From Candidatus Peregrinibacteria bacterium RIFCSPLOWO2_01_FULL_39_12 (GTDB taxonomy: Bacteria > Patescibacteriota > Gracilibacteria > UBA1369 > LOWO2-01-FULL-3): a stretch of 11,682 nucleotides of DNA. Below, one piece after another: positions 1 through 6,306 of the stretch (position 1 is its first letter; the number at the start of each line of letters is the position of its first letter). The stretch covers positions 1-11,682 of the forward strand of contig MFXA01000007.1 of the NCBI GenBank assembly GCA_001787455.1. The letters run 5' to 3'. The position numbers and the translations under genes were made by a program. Under the pieces are notes generated by a model. The model ran no database searches, was not told where the DNA came from, and saw only the letters and a program-made list of their open reading frames with translations.

Positions 1-2147
1 TACGGATGCAAAAGTTTAAGAACTGTTTTTAAAACAAAAAGAAGAACTTCCGGGTTTTTGTGCTCCCGTTTTGAAATTTCAAGATACCAGTCGCAATATT
101 CTCTCCAGATAAAGTCGTAAATTTTCAAGCCTGCGTCCGAAAAAAGATAACTGTTTAAATCTTTATCAACTTCTTTTATGAGATTTTGCAGTTTGGTTAA
201 TATCCATTTATCCGCTACCGACTTAATCATTTTTTTGCTAAATCCCTTTTTAAGATCTTTTTTATCGACATTAAGCAAAGCGAACCTTGCCGCATTCCAT
301 ATTTTATTTACGAAGTTGCGGTAGCCGGCAATTTTTTCCTCATATAATCTCATATCGTTTCCCGGACTTGAACCGATAACCAAACTTAAGCGTAAGGCGT
401 CTGTTCCATATTTGCTTATCATGTCTAGCGGGTTAATACAGGTTTCCGGATTCGATTTAGCCATTTTTTTGCCGTTTTTATCCCTGATAAGACCATGTAG
501 ATAAACAGCGTTAAAAGGAAGGCACTTTTCTTCTTTCAAACCGTCCGATCTTAATGCGTATGTTGAAGCTAAAATCATTCTTGCCACCCAAAAAAACAAA
601 ATATCATAACCCGTTTCAAGAACACTTGTCGGATGGAAATATTTAAAGTCAGGGGTATGTTTCGGCCAGCCGAGAGTTGCAAATGTCCAAAGAGCGGAAC
701 TGAACCAGGTATCCAGCGTATCCGGATCCCTCAGCCACTTCCCTGCACGCGGTTTTTCAGTACCAAATTTTATCTCATCATTAACTCCCAAAATTTCAAA
801 ATGCATACTGCTGGCTTCCTTATTTTTAACCAAAGCTTTGTATTGTTCATCTGTGACTTTGTACCAAATCGGTATTTGATGCCCCCACCAAATTTGCCTT
901 GAAATGCACCAATCGCGAAGATTATCAATCCAATGAAAATAAATTTTCTCAAATTTTTCCGGAATAATTTTTATCATTTTGCTTTTAACCGTATCCTGCA
1001 AAACTTCCTTTATGCTTCGTTTTTTGCCTTTCCACTGGATTACTTTTTTATTAACATCAATAAACCATTGTTTCATTATTTGAGGCTCTATAAATCCTTT
1101 TCCTCTGTAATTTACAGCAACATTGTGTATGTAATTTTCGTCGATTTTTACCAATAACCCTTTTCTTTTAAGTTTTTCTATGATTTTTTCGCGGGCTTCT
1201 TCTATAGGCATCCCTCCAAATTCTTTCGAGACTTCTTTGCAAATTTTGCCTTCAAAATCAATAATTTGAGGCGTCGGCAATTTATGTTTTTGAGCCAGTT
1301 CAAAATCCACCAAACTGTGCGCGGGCGTAATAGTCATGGCTCCCGTTCCCAGACTTATATCTATACAATTGTCTGCGATGACTTTTGACTTAATTTTCCC
1401 CTCAATCCACTCAACTTCAAATTCCTTTCCTATCAAATGCTTGTATCTTTTATCTTTCGGATTCACCACGACAGTTTTATCCAAAAATTTGGTTTCAGGT
1501 CTTGCCGTGCCTATAACAACCGGTCCGTACTTAAAATAATAAAATTTCGCTTTTTCTTCCTTGTACTCAACTTCGTCATCCGCTACGGTCGTTTGCATTT
1601 TCGGATCCCAATTAACAATTCTTCCACCTCTGTAAATCAGCTCATCTTTATACATCCTTTCAAAAAGAGTGTTTACGGCAAAGTTCATATCATCATCGAG
1701 CGTATATTTTTCACGGGTCCAATCACAGCTTGCCCCCATCTTCCTGATTTGGTTTCTAATTATATGCTGACTTTCCTTAACAAACTTTCTTACTTCCTGA
1801 AGGAGCCCCTCTCTTCCAAGTTTTTTTCTGGGATTTTTCATGCCCGATTCCTGCAATTTTTTTTCGACCACACTTTGAGTGGCGATTGCCGCATGATCCG
1901 TTCCCGGAAGCCAAAGAGTGGAATATCCCTTCATCCTATACAAACGGATCAGGATATCTTCAAAAGCAAGCATTGTCGCATGTCCAAGATGCAACGTGCC
2001 TGTTGCATTTGGCGGAGGAAGTGAAATTGTGTATGACTTCTTCTTTTTATCTATTTTAGGGGTAAATGCGCCGGATTTTTCCCACTTCGCATATATCTTA
2101 TCTTCGTATTTTTTTGCCTCGTAAGCTTTTTCTATTGAAAAGTTCAT
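1..2147 (-). CDS. valS: Valyl-tRNA synthetase, C-terminal end missing (window edge)
   Basis: Class I aminoacyl-tRNA synthetase that charges tRNA-Val with valine in the cytoplasm. I translated the minus strand from the ATG at 2147; the frame stays open to base 1, giving about 715 residues. The ValRS landmarks appear in order: PPPNATG (44-50), the HIGH-type HLGH (53-56), GTDHA (82-86), the editing (CP1) domain with GTARPET near residue 212, the WCISRQIWWGHQIP core, DTWFSSALW, and the KMSKS loop as KMAKS (561-565). The last 150-250 residues (rest of the anticodon-binding domain and the coiled-coil arm) lie beyond the window. The start is preceded by a weak AAGG. The leader from the proposed promoter is only about 18 nt, too short for a T-box. 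The gene is divergent from the NAD operon. Identity is secure; KMAKS in place of KMSKS is the only oddity noted. Confidence 0.96.
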   Translation of the reverse strand, partial: MNFSIEKAYEAKKYEDKIYAKWEKSGAFTPKIDKKKKSYTISLPPPNATGTLHLGHATMLAFEDILIRLYRMKGYSTLWLPGTDHAAIATQSVVEKKLQESGMKNPRKKLGREGLLQEVRKFVKESQHIIRNQIRKMGASCDWTREKYTLDDDMNFAVNTLFERMYKDELIYRGGRIVNWDPKMQTTVADDEVEYKEEKAKFYYFKYGPVVIGTARPETKFLDKTVVVNPKDKRYKHLIGKEFEVEWIEGKIKSKVIADNCIDISLGTGAMTITPAHSLVDFELAQKHKLPTPQIIDFEGKICKEVSKEFGGMPIEEAREKIIEKLKRKGLLVKIDENYIHNVAVNYRGKGFIEPQIMKQWFIDVNKKVIQWKGKKRSIKEVLQDTVKSKMIKIIPEKFEKIYFHWIDNLRDWCISRQIWWGHQIPIWYKVTDEQYKALVKNKEASSMHFEILGVNDEIKFGTEKPRAGKWLRDPDTLDTWFSSALWTFATLGWPKHTPDFKYFHPTSVLETGYDILFFWVARMILASTYALRSDGLKEEKCLPFNAVYLHGLIRDKNGKKMAKSNPETCINPLDMISKYGTDALRLSLVIGSSPGNDMRLYEEKIAGYRNFVNKIWNAARFALLNVDKKDLKKGFSKKMIKSVADKWILTKLQNLIKEVDKDLNSYLFSDAGLKIYDFIWREYCDWYLEISKREHKNPEVLLFVLKTVLKLLHP

Positions 2148-2171
2148 TGGTTTTACCTTAATATTTCCCTG

Positions 2172-2201
2172 ATTCTATCAGACAATATATTGATTTGACA
2201 A
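2172..2201 (-). promoter_or_regulatory. Probable sigma70-type promoter of valS
   Basis: On the minus strand, TTGTCA (complement of 2196-2201) is followed after 18 nt by TAGAAT (complement of 2172-2177). The -10 is preceded by TGA, which makes an extended -10 (TGnTAGAAT). The predicted start near 2165 leaves a leader of about 18 nt before the valS ATG. Prediction from sequence match and position only. Confidence 0.6.
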
Positions 2202-2212
2202 TTGCAGGTTTA

Positions 2213-2241
2213 TTGACACTTGACCTCAGATGAGTTATAAT
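2213..2241 (+). promoter_or_regulatory. Consensus sigma70-type promoter of the 2267-nadA-nadC operon
   Basis: TTGACA (2213-2218) and TATAAT (2236-2241) both match the consensus exactly, with the optimal 17-nt spacer. Transcription is predicted to start near 2248, giving a leader of about 19 nt before the ATG at 2267. This is the best promoter match in the window. Its -35 box lies only 11 nt from the valS -35 on the other strand. No further operator palindrome is evident in the spacer. Confidence 0.8.
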
Positions 2242-2257
2242 TTCTTAGAAAATTAAA

Positions 2258-2263
2258 AAGGGA
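2258..2263 (+). promoter_or_regulatory. Shine-Dalgarno-like AAGGGA before the 2267 gene
   Basis: AAGGGA lies three bases before the ATG at 2267 (AGGG with a four-base gap). The gap is short, but this is the clearest purine-rich ribosome binding site among the plus-strand genes here, and it supports the chosen start. Confidence 0.45.
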
Positions 2264-2266
2264 TAA

Positions 2267-2809
2267 ATGGATTATTCTGCCAATAAAAACAGTGAAAAGG
2301 TAAATCCTTTACAGGAAAAATCTGACGATAATTCTGAAAAGTTAGGTGTGAAAGAATCTTTCCAAAGTCATTCCAGAGAAGTGAAGGAAGCTACCGATAC
2401 AGGTAAATCCGCTTATATAGAGGCTGTCGGATTGGATGAAAGCGCCGAAACATCCGGCAAGGTTTCCGAGATTTTGACCGAGACGAAAGAAAAAGACACT
2501 TCTTCCCAAACTTCCGCTTCTTCCACTCAAAAACTCACAGCTGTACAAATAAAAACACAACTTCTTAAAAAACTTCCTCCTGAAAAAGAGATGAGGAAAC
2601 AGATCGAAAAAGAAATCAAAAAAGAAATTGATTATTTGCACTCAAAAGCTATGGGTATGGTTAGGAGACCCGGCGAGGCGAATTATTTCGAAATGTCTAA
2701 TTTAATGAGAAAAATAAGGGAATTGAAAGGTATTTTATGTTTTTTATTAAAATCTTCTTTTGATAATTTAAAGACTTTGTGGTTGCGCTATGTTCACGGC
2801 GTAATGTAG
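2267..2809 (+). CDS. Unrecognised 180-residue charged protein, first gene of the NAD operon
   Basis: I do not recognise a named family. The first 90 or so residues are rich in Ser, Glu, Lys, Thr and Asp with few hydrophobic residues, so they are probably disordered. Residues 92-180 look folded and largely helical: a Lys/Glu-rich helix with heptad character (about 97-126, centred on KQIEKEIKKEIDYL), a short linker with RRPGEANYFEM, then amphipathic helices ending in LWLRYVHGVM. There is no signal peptide, clear membrane segment or cysteine cluster. The start has a consensus promoter and a purine-rich site directly upstream, and the stop lies 5 nt before the first alternative start of nadA, so it is very probably a real gene co-transcribed with nadA. 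The tail gives me the impression of a conserved small protein of Patescibacteria, but I cannot confirm that. Function unknown. Confidence 0.8.
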   Translation: MDYSANKNSEKVNPLQEKSDDNSEKLGVKESFQSHSREVKEATDTGKSAYIEAVGLDESAETSGKVSEILTETKEKDTSSQTSASSTQKLTAVQIKTQLLKKLPPEKEMRKQIEKEIKKEIDYLHSKAMGMVRRPGEANYFEMSNLMRKIRELKGILCFLLKSSFDNLKTLWLRYVHGVM

Positions 2810-2841
2810 GATTTATGAGGTCTTTGAAAAGACTTTTCGTC

Positions 2842-3771
2842 ATGGATTTAAGCAAAGAACAGAGAAATACAGTTGAAAGAATTCGTAGACTGAAAAAAGA
2901 AAAGAATGCAGTTATTTTGGTTCATAACTATCAAAAACCGGAGATTTATGAGATAGCTGATTTTATAGGTGATTCTCTCGGGCTTTGCAACGCCGCTAAA
3001 AAAACGTCGGCGGACTTGATTGTTTTTTGCGGAGTTATGTTTATGGCGGAAAGCGCCGCAATTTTAAATCCGACAAAAAAAGTGATTATTCCAAGTCCGG
3101 ATGCTGGTTGTGCGATGGCGGATATGGTGAACGTATACAAATTCAATGAATTTAAGAAGGGGCATCCTGATGCGGCGGTTGTGGCTTACATAAATTCAAG
3201 TGCGGAAATTAAGGCTTTGGCTGATGCGTGTTGTACATCTTCCAATGCTGCAAAAATCGTAAAATCTCTTCCTCAAAAGAAAATTATTTTTGTTCCTGAT
3301 AAAAATTTGGCTTTATATGTCGCAAGCCAGGTTCCCGAGAAGGAAATTATTCCATGGCAGGGCTATTGTCCCGTTCATAATTTTGTAAATAAAGAATATT
3401 TAGATGAGGTGAAAAAAGAGCATCCCAATGCGAAAGTTATTGCGCATCCCGAGTCAAAACCCGAAATTTTAGCCTGCGCGGATCATGTTTCAAGCACAAA
3501 TAATATGATTGACTGCGCAAAAAAGGATCCGGCAAAAGAGTTTTTTGTTTTAACGGAATGCGGGATGATTGAGCGTTTAAATAAAGAAGTCGCCGGCAAA
3601 AAGTTTTATGGAGTTTGCAATATGTGTTTTGATATGAAGAAAAATACGCTAGAATTAGTTCTTAGGTCGCTTGAAACGGAAAAAACAGTTGTTAAAGTGG
3701 ATAAAAAAGTTGCGGATAAGGCCAGAAAGGCTTTTGAAAAAATGTTTGAACTAACAGGCGGATACCTATAA
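2842..3771 (+). CDS. nadA: Quinolinate synthase A
   Basis: Condenses iminoaspartate with dihydroxyacetone phosphate to quinolinate, the step that builds the pyridine ring of NAD, using an oxygen-sensitive 4Fe-4S cluster held by three cysteines. From the ATG at 2842 the protein has 309 residues, close to the roughly 300 of the compact NadA class. Visible motifs are VHNYQ (27-31), EIADFIGDS (37-45), the first cluster Cys in DAGCAMAD (Cys90), YINSSAEIKALAD (117-129), the second in GYCPVHNF (Cys176), HPES (202-205), TECGMI (239-243) and the third before DMKKNTLE (Cys262; Cys259 is extra). An ATG at 2815 (318 residues, AGGA three bases upstream) and one at 2779 inside the preceding gene are alternatives. 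I prefer 2842 because the family normally begins just before this helix and the extra residues are basic and family-atypical. nadC follows 12 nt after the stop. Confidence 0.95.
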   Translation: MDLSKEQRNTVERIRRLKKEKNAVILVHNYQKPEIYEIADFIGDSLGLCNAAKKTSADLIVFCGVMFMAESAAILNPTKKVIIPSPDAGCAMADMVNVYKFNEFKKGHPDAAVVAYINSSAEIKALADACCTSSNAAKIVKSLPQKKIIFVPDKNLALYVASQVPEKEIIPWQGYCPVHNFVNKEYLDEVKKEHPNAKVIAHPESKPEILACADHVSSTNNMIDCAKKDPAKEFFVLTECGMIERLNKEVAGKKFYGVCNMCFDMKKNTLELVLRSLETEKTVVKVDKKVADKARKAFEKMFELTGGYL

Positions 3772-3783
3772 CCTTATAAAATT

Positions 3784-4755
3784 ATGGACAGAAAACCTTT
3801 AAGAGATTTTACACACAATGCTGTGAATTTCCTTACTATGGAAAATAGCACTTATAAACAGTGGGTGTTTCGTTATACTTTTCTTGAGCTGGAAAAAGAT
3901 TTGGCTCTTAAAGGCGATATTACAACAAACAGTATTTTTCATGATTTGGTCAATGTGGAGGCGAAAATTTTGGCGAAAGAGGATGGTGTTTTTGCCGGAG
4001 GAGAAGAAATTAAATATTTTTTGATAGATGCAGATGTCCAATTCAGACCGAATATAAGGGGTCAATTCAAGATTGTCTTTAACAAAAAGGACGGCGATGA
4101 ATTTAAAAAAGGTGATGTATTGCTTGAGATTGAGGCAGAAACGCACGATTTGCTTGCCGTTGAGAGGGTTGTGCTCAATTTGCTGGGGAGAATGAGCGGA
4201 ATTGCGACAATGACCCGAAAAATCGTTAAAATGCTTAAGGATTACGATGTTTTAATCACTCCAACCCGCAAAACTTTGTGGGGGCTTATTGATAAAAAGG
4301 CTGTGGTTATCGGCGGCGGCGGCACCCACAGATTGAATCTGGGGGATGCGATTTTGGTGAAAGGCACTCATCTTGATATTTTCGGACGCGATTTTGATGC
4401 GCTTTTGCAAAAAATTGCCGACAGCAATACGAATCCGCGTTTTATTGAGATTGAAGTGGAGTCTGCCGATGAAGCTTTAAATGCGGCTAAGGCTTTTGAT
4501 AAATTTATGGGAAGTTCGATTCGGTCGGTTGGAGTTTTGTTATTGGATAATATGGCTCCGGAGCAGATAAAGGGATCTTTGGGGGAAATTAAGGATGTGG
4601 GGCTGTATGATAATCTTCTTTTTGAAGCTTCGGGAAGAATCAACGAAAATACTGTTACGGATTATGCAAAAACCGGCGTTGATATTATTTCAATGGGATG
4701 TTTAACGAGCGGAATTAAAGGGGTGGATATGAGTTTGAAGATGGAGAATAGTTGA
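3784..4755 (+). CDS. nadC: Nicotinate-nucleotide pyrophosphorylase (quinolinate phosphoribosyltransferase)
   Basis: Converts quinolinate and PRPP to nicotinate mononucleotide, CO2 and pyrophosphate, directly after NadA in de novo NAD synthesis. It has 323 residues, longer than the usual 275-300 because of about 20-35 N-terminal residues before the family fold. Visible family motifs are GDITT (44-48), ERVVLNLLGRMSGIAT (127-142), TRKT (161-164), GGGGTHR (177-183), EVES (224-227), LLLDNM (252-257), EASGRIN (281-287) and GCLT (305-308). Several usually conserved positions differ: the PG after TRKT is WG, the KDNH motif is KGTH (193-196), and the late ALTHS-like motif is CLTSG. The catalytic TRKT and GGG..HR segments remain. 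No Shine-Dalgarno precedes 3784; ATG 3838 would give 305 residues and is possible. Adjacency to nadA supports the role; a diverged phosphoribosyltransferase of the NadC/ModD fold is the alternative. Confidence 0.9.
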   Translation: MDRKPLRDFTHNAVNFLTMENSTYKQWVFRYTFLELEKDLALKGDITTNSIFHDLVNVEAKILAKEDGVFAGGEEIKYFLIDADVQFRPNIRGQFKIVFNKKDGDEFKKGDVLLEIEAETHDLLAVERVVLNLLGRMSGIATMTRKIVKMLKDYDVLITPTRKTLWGLIDKKAVVIGGGGTHRLNLGDAILVKGTHLDIFGRDFDALLQKIADSNTNPRFIEIEVESADEALNAAKAFDKFMGSSIRSVGVLLLDNMAPEQIKGSLGEIKDVGLYDNLLFEASGRINENTVTDYAKTGVDIISMGCLTSGIKGVDMSLKMENS

Positions 4756-4787
4756 GAGAATATGCCGCAAATCAGATTAGGATAAGG

Positions 4788-4816
4788 TGTTTCCTGACTT
4801 AGCCGGAAACAATTTT
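4788..4816 (+). terminator. Possible weak terminator after nadC
   Basis: TGTTTCC (4788-4794) pairs with GGAAACA (4805-4811) around a 10-nt loop, followed by ATTTT. The stem is short (7 bp), the loop wide and the U-run brief. It lies 33 nt after the nadC stop, where a terminator is expected. Low confidence. Confidence 0.35.
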
Positions 4817-4828
4817 GCTAGAAGATAG

Positions 4829-4853
4829 GAAATTTTTGCTTCGCAAAAATTTC
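4829..4853. repeat. Perfect 11-bp inverted repeat with a 3-nt loop between nadC and tRNA-Leu
   Basis: GAAATTTTTGC (4829-4839) and GCAAAAATTTC (4843-4853) are exact reverse complements separated by TTC. On the minus strand the apex reads GCGAAGC. The repeat starts 2 nt beyond the encoded CCA end of the tRNA. Neither strand has a U-tract right after the stem, so it is not a textbook intrinsic terminator. Its placement between converging units still suggests a transcription stop or an RNA 3'-end or processing structure for the tRNA precursor, the nadC message, or both. Confidence 0.7.
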
Positions 4854-4855
4854 TG

Positions 4856-4939
4856 TGGTGGGCGAGGAGGGACTCGAACCCTCACGGCAAGGCCACTAGC
4901 TCCTAAGGCTAGCGCGTCTACCAGTTCCGCCACTCGCCC
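4856..4939 (-). tRNA. tRNA-Leu(UAG), CCA encoded
   Basis: The minus strand folds into a complete class II tRNA. The acceptor stem is GGGCGAG (4939-4933) with CTCGCCC (4866-4860). The D arm is GCG/CGC with the GGTAGA loop typical of leucine tRNAs. The anticodon stem is CTAGC/GCTAG around the loop CTTAGGA (4907-4901), giving anticodon UAG (4905-4903) with G37. The long variable arm has GGC-CTT-GCC, and the T arm is GAGGG-TTCGAGT-CCCTC. Discriminator A73 and the CCA end (4858-4856) are encoded. The UAG anticodon reads CUA and, by wobble, other CUN codons. The gene stands alone, pointing toward nadC, with a probable promoter about 30 nt upstream. No intron is seen. Confidence 0.97.
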
Positions 4940-4968
4940 GCGTATGACGCGTATGAATCAACTGATTT

Positions 4969-4996
4969 ATTCTACTTGGGGATATCCAAATTGCAA
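4969..4996 (-). promoter_or_regulatory. Probable promoter of tRNA-Leu
   Basis: On the minus strand, TTGCAA (4996-4991) is followed after 16 nt by TAGAAT (complement of 4969-4974). The same -10 hexamer is proposed for valS. The predicted start near 4962 would give a 5' leader of about 23 nt for RNase P to remove. Confidence 0.5.
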
Positions 4997-5035
4997 TAGG
5001 GATTATTTTTAATTTTTCCAAAATGATATTGACTA

Positions 5036-5093
5036 AATTTTGTTTTAGGTATAAGGTTTTTCCTTATCTCAAGTGATAAGATAAAACAATATT
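5036..5093. repeat. Nested palindrome between the tRNA-Leu and regulator promoters
   Basis: Outer arms TTGTTTTA (5040-5047) and TAAAACAA (5082-5089) are perfect reverse complements and extend by three more pairs after one mismatch (5036-5038 with 5091-5093). Inside lie two overlapping hairpins that compete for the same centre: ATAAGG (5051-5056) with CCTTAT (5062-5067), and CTTATC (5063-5068) with GATAAG (5075-5080). The element is upstream of both flanking predicted promoters, so a binding site for a dimeric regulator, or a bidirectional barrier, fits better than a leader attenuator. Function unknown. Confidence 0.5.
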
Positions 5094-5115
5094 GCACTAC
5101 TATCAACTTTCTTGC

Positions 5116-5144
5116 TTGACAAGTATTGCCAAAATAAATATCTT
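5116..5144 (+). promoter_or_regulatory. Probable sigma70-type promoter of the 5175-HIT-dnaE-aspS unit
   Basis: TTGACA (5116-5121), an exact -35 match, is followed after 17 nt by TATCTT (5139-5144). Transcription would start near 5151 with a leader of about 24 nt. The gene start at 5175 has no recognisable Shine-Dalgarno. Confidence 0.6.
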
Positions 5145-5174
5145 ATTACCTGCAAACTATTTAATCTTTAATTT

Positions 5175-6251
5175 ATGGTTACAGATCAAACTGCGATTAA
5201 CCTGTCAGAGGTGTTAGAAGAAATGTTCATGGTCCTAACTAACAAAGAGAAGGACGTGATAGTTCAAAGATTCAGTCTTGATAACAGACCACGAAGGACT
5301 TTGGAAAGCATCGGTCAGCAGTTTTCCGTAACCAGAGAGCGTATTCGCCAAATTGAGAAGATTGCATTAGGCAAGTTACGAAGAACAGTTCAGATCACCA
5401 AATTAAGCCTAGTAAATGAGATTGCAGATAAAATTATCGCCGAACACGGAGGTGTTATTTTGGAAACGGCAATTGTAAGCGAAATTTTGAACTATCTAAA
5501 ATCCACTGAGCAAATAGATGCAAACATTATAAGGCTTGCGTTAAATATCAATCAAAATTTCAGCAAAGTTGATAAAAACAACGTTTACCACCCTTTCTGG
5601 AGAGTTAAGGATATTACTCTTGTATTGATAGAAAACATCGTAAGCGCCGGCGTTAAGGTTCTTAAAAAGAAAGGAGATGTTGTTCAAACTCCAAAGCTTA
5701 TCGTTCAAATTCGTCAATTGCTTGATGAAAAGCTGGCTTCTTATCCTGATACGCTTATAAGCTCTTCGCTTGAAACCGATAAACGAATCAAAAAAACAAG
5801 CGATGCTTTCGGACTGATGGTATGGAGACACATAAATCCACGAAGCATTAGAGATAAATCATACATAATTTTAAAGAACGCAAAGCAACCTCTACATTTC
5901 GTTGAAATTGCAAATAGAATTTCCGCAGCCGGATTTGATAAAAAAGTTGTTACAGTTCAGGCTGTTCATAACGAACTTATCAGATACGATCAATTCGTAT
6001 TGGTTGGTCGAGGACTTTATGCTTTAAAGGAATTCGGATATACAAAAGGAACTGTTGCTGAGGTTATTGAATCTCTTTTAAGAAAGAAAAGCCCGCTCAC
6101 AAAGCAAGAAATTATCGAAGGTGTTTTAAAGCAAAGACATGTAAAGAAAGGAACCATCTCATTAAATCTTCAGAAAAATCCGCAGTTTGTGAGAGTAGGT
6201 CGCGCCGTTTATTCTCTGGACGAGAAAAAAAACAGCAAAAAAAACATCTAG
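5175..6251 (+). CDS. Sigma-region-4-like / tandem winged-helix (HARE-like) transcription regulator
   Basis: A 358-residue DNA-binding protein. Residues 20-70 match sigma70 region 4: LTNKEKDVIVQRFSL, then the -35-recognition helix-turn-helix VTRERIRQIE (52-61) and KLRR. No sigma region 2 or 3 is present. The rest appears to hold three winged-helix-like modules: about 80-143, 224-288 and 291-350. The last two end in alike wings, FVLVGRGLYAL (274-284) and FVRVGRAVYSL (338-348). Module 224-288 resembles the HARE-HTH domain also found in the RNA polymerase delta subunit of Firmicutes (KSYIILKNAKQPLHFVEIA start). The tail is Lys/Asn-rich. The protein probably binds promoter DNA or RNA polymerase and modulates transcription. 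The start at 5175 is the first Met after a good promoter but lacks a Shine-Dalgarno. Domain calls are from motif memory; the sigma4 call is firm, HARE is likely, and the first winged helix is tentative. Confidence 0.88.
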   Translation: MVTDQTAINLSEVLEEMFMVLTNKEKDVIVQRFSLDNRPRRTLESIGQQFSVTRERIRQIEKIALGKLRRTVQITKLSLVNEIADKIIAEHGGVILETAIVSEILNYLKSTEQIDANIIRLALNINQNFSKVDKNNVYHPFWRVKDITLVLIENIVSAGVKVLKKKGDVVQTPKLIVQIRQLLDEKLASYPDTLISSSLETDKRIKKTSDAFGLMVWRHINPRSIRDKSYIILKNAKQPLHFVEIANRISAAGFDKKVVTVQAVHNELIRYDQFVLVGRGLYALKEFGYTKGTVAEVIESLLRKKSPLTKQEIIEGVLKQRHVKKGTISLNLQKNPQFVRVGRAVYSLDEKKNSKKNI

Positions 6252-6261
6252 AAAATAGATG
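6245..6261 (+). repeat. Small hairpin at the end of the regulator gene
   Basis: CATCTA (6245-6250) pairs with TAGATG (6256-6261) around GAAAA. It overlaps the stop codon of the regulator and would bury an ATG at 6259. It has no following U-tract, so it is a weak candidate for a terminator or an mRNA processing or stability element. Confidence 0.3.
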
Positions 6262-6306
6262 GCTTTCTGTTCTATACTTAGGTCCCGTATTCTTAATACA
6301 ACGTAT

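Noticed and set aside
1437..2024. A 195-codon plus-strand open frame opposite valS
   Set aside because: It lies wholly antisense to well-conserved ValRS motifs, has no family resemblance, and is explained by the base composition of the opposite strand.
2148..2266. A T-box or other riboswitch leader for valS
   Set aside because: The whole divergent gap is 119 nt, and the predicted valS leader is about 18 nt, far too short for a T-box.
2779..2841. An upstream nadA start at 2779
   Set aside because: It would overlap the preceding gene by 31 nt and add residues unlike the NadA family; starts at 2842 (preferred) or 2815 fit better.
4815..5012. A 65-codon plus-strand open frame after nadC
   Set aside because: It reads straight through the reverse complement of tRNA-Leu; its GGTRTLTARPLAPK-like peptide is a typical false translation of a tRNA gene.
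6259..6306. The upstream in-frame ATG of the HIT gene
   Set aside because: The extra 16 residues are not family-like, the ATG sits in a small hairpin, and MDDCVFCK at 6307 is the usual HIT N-terminus.
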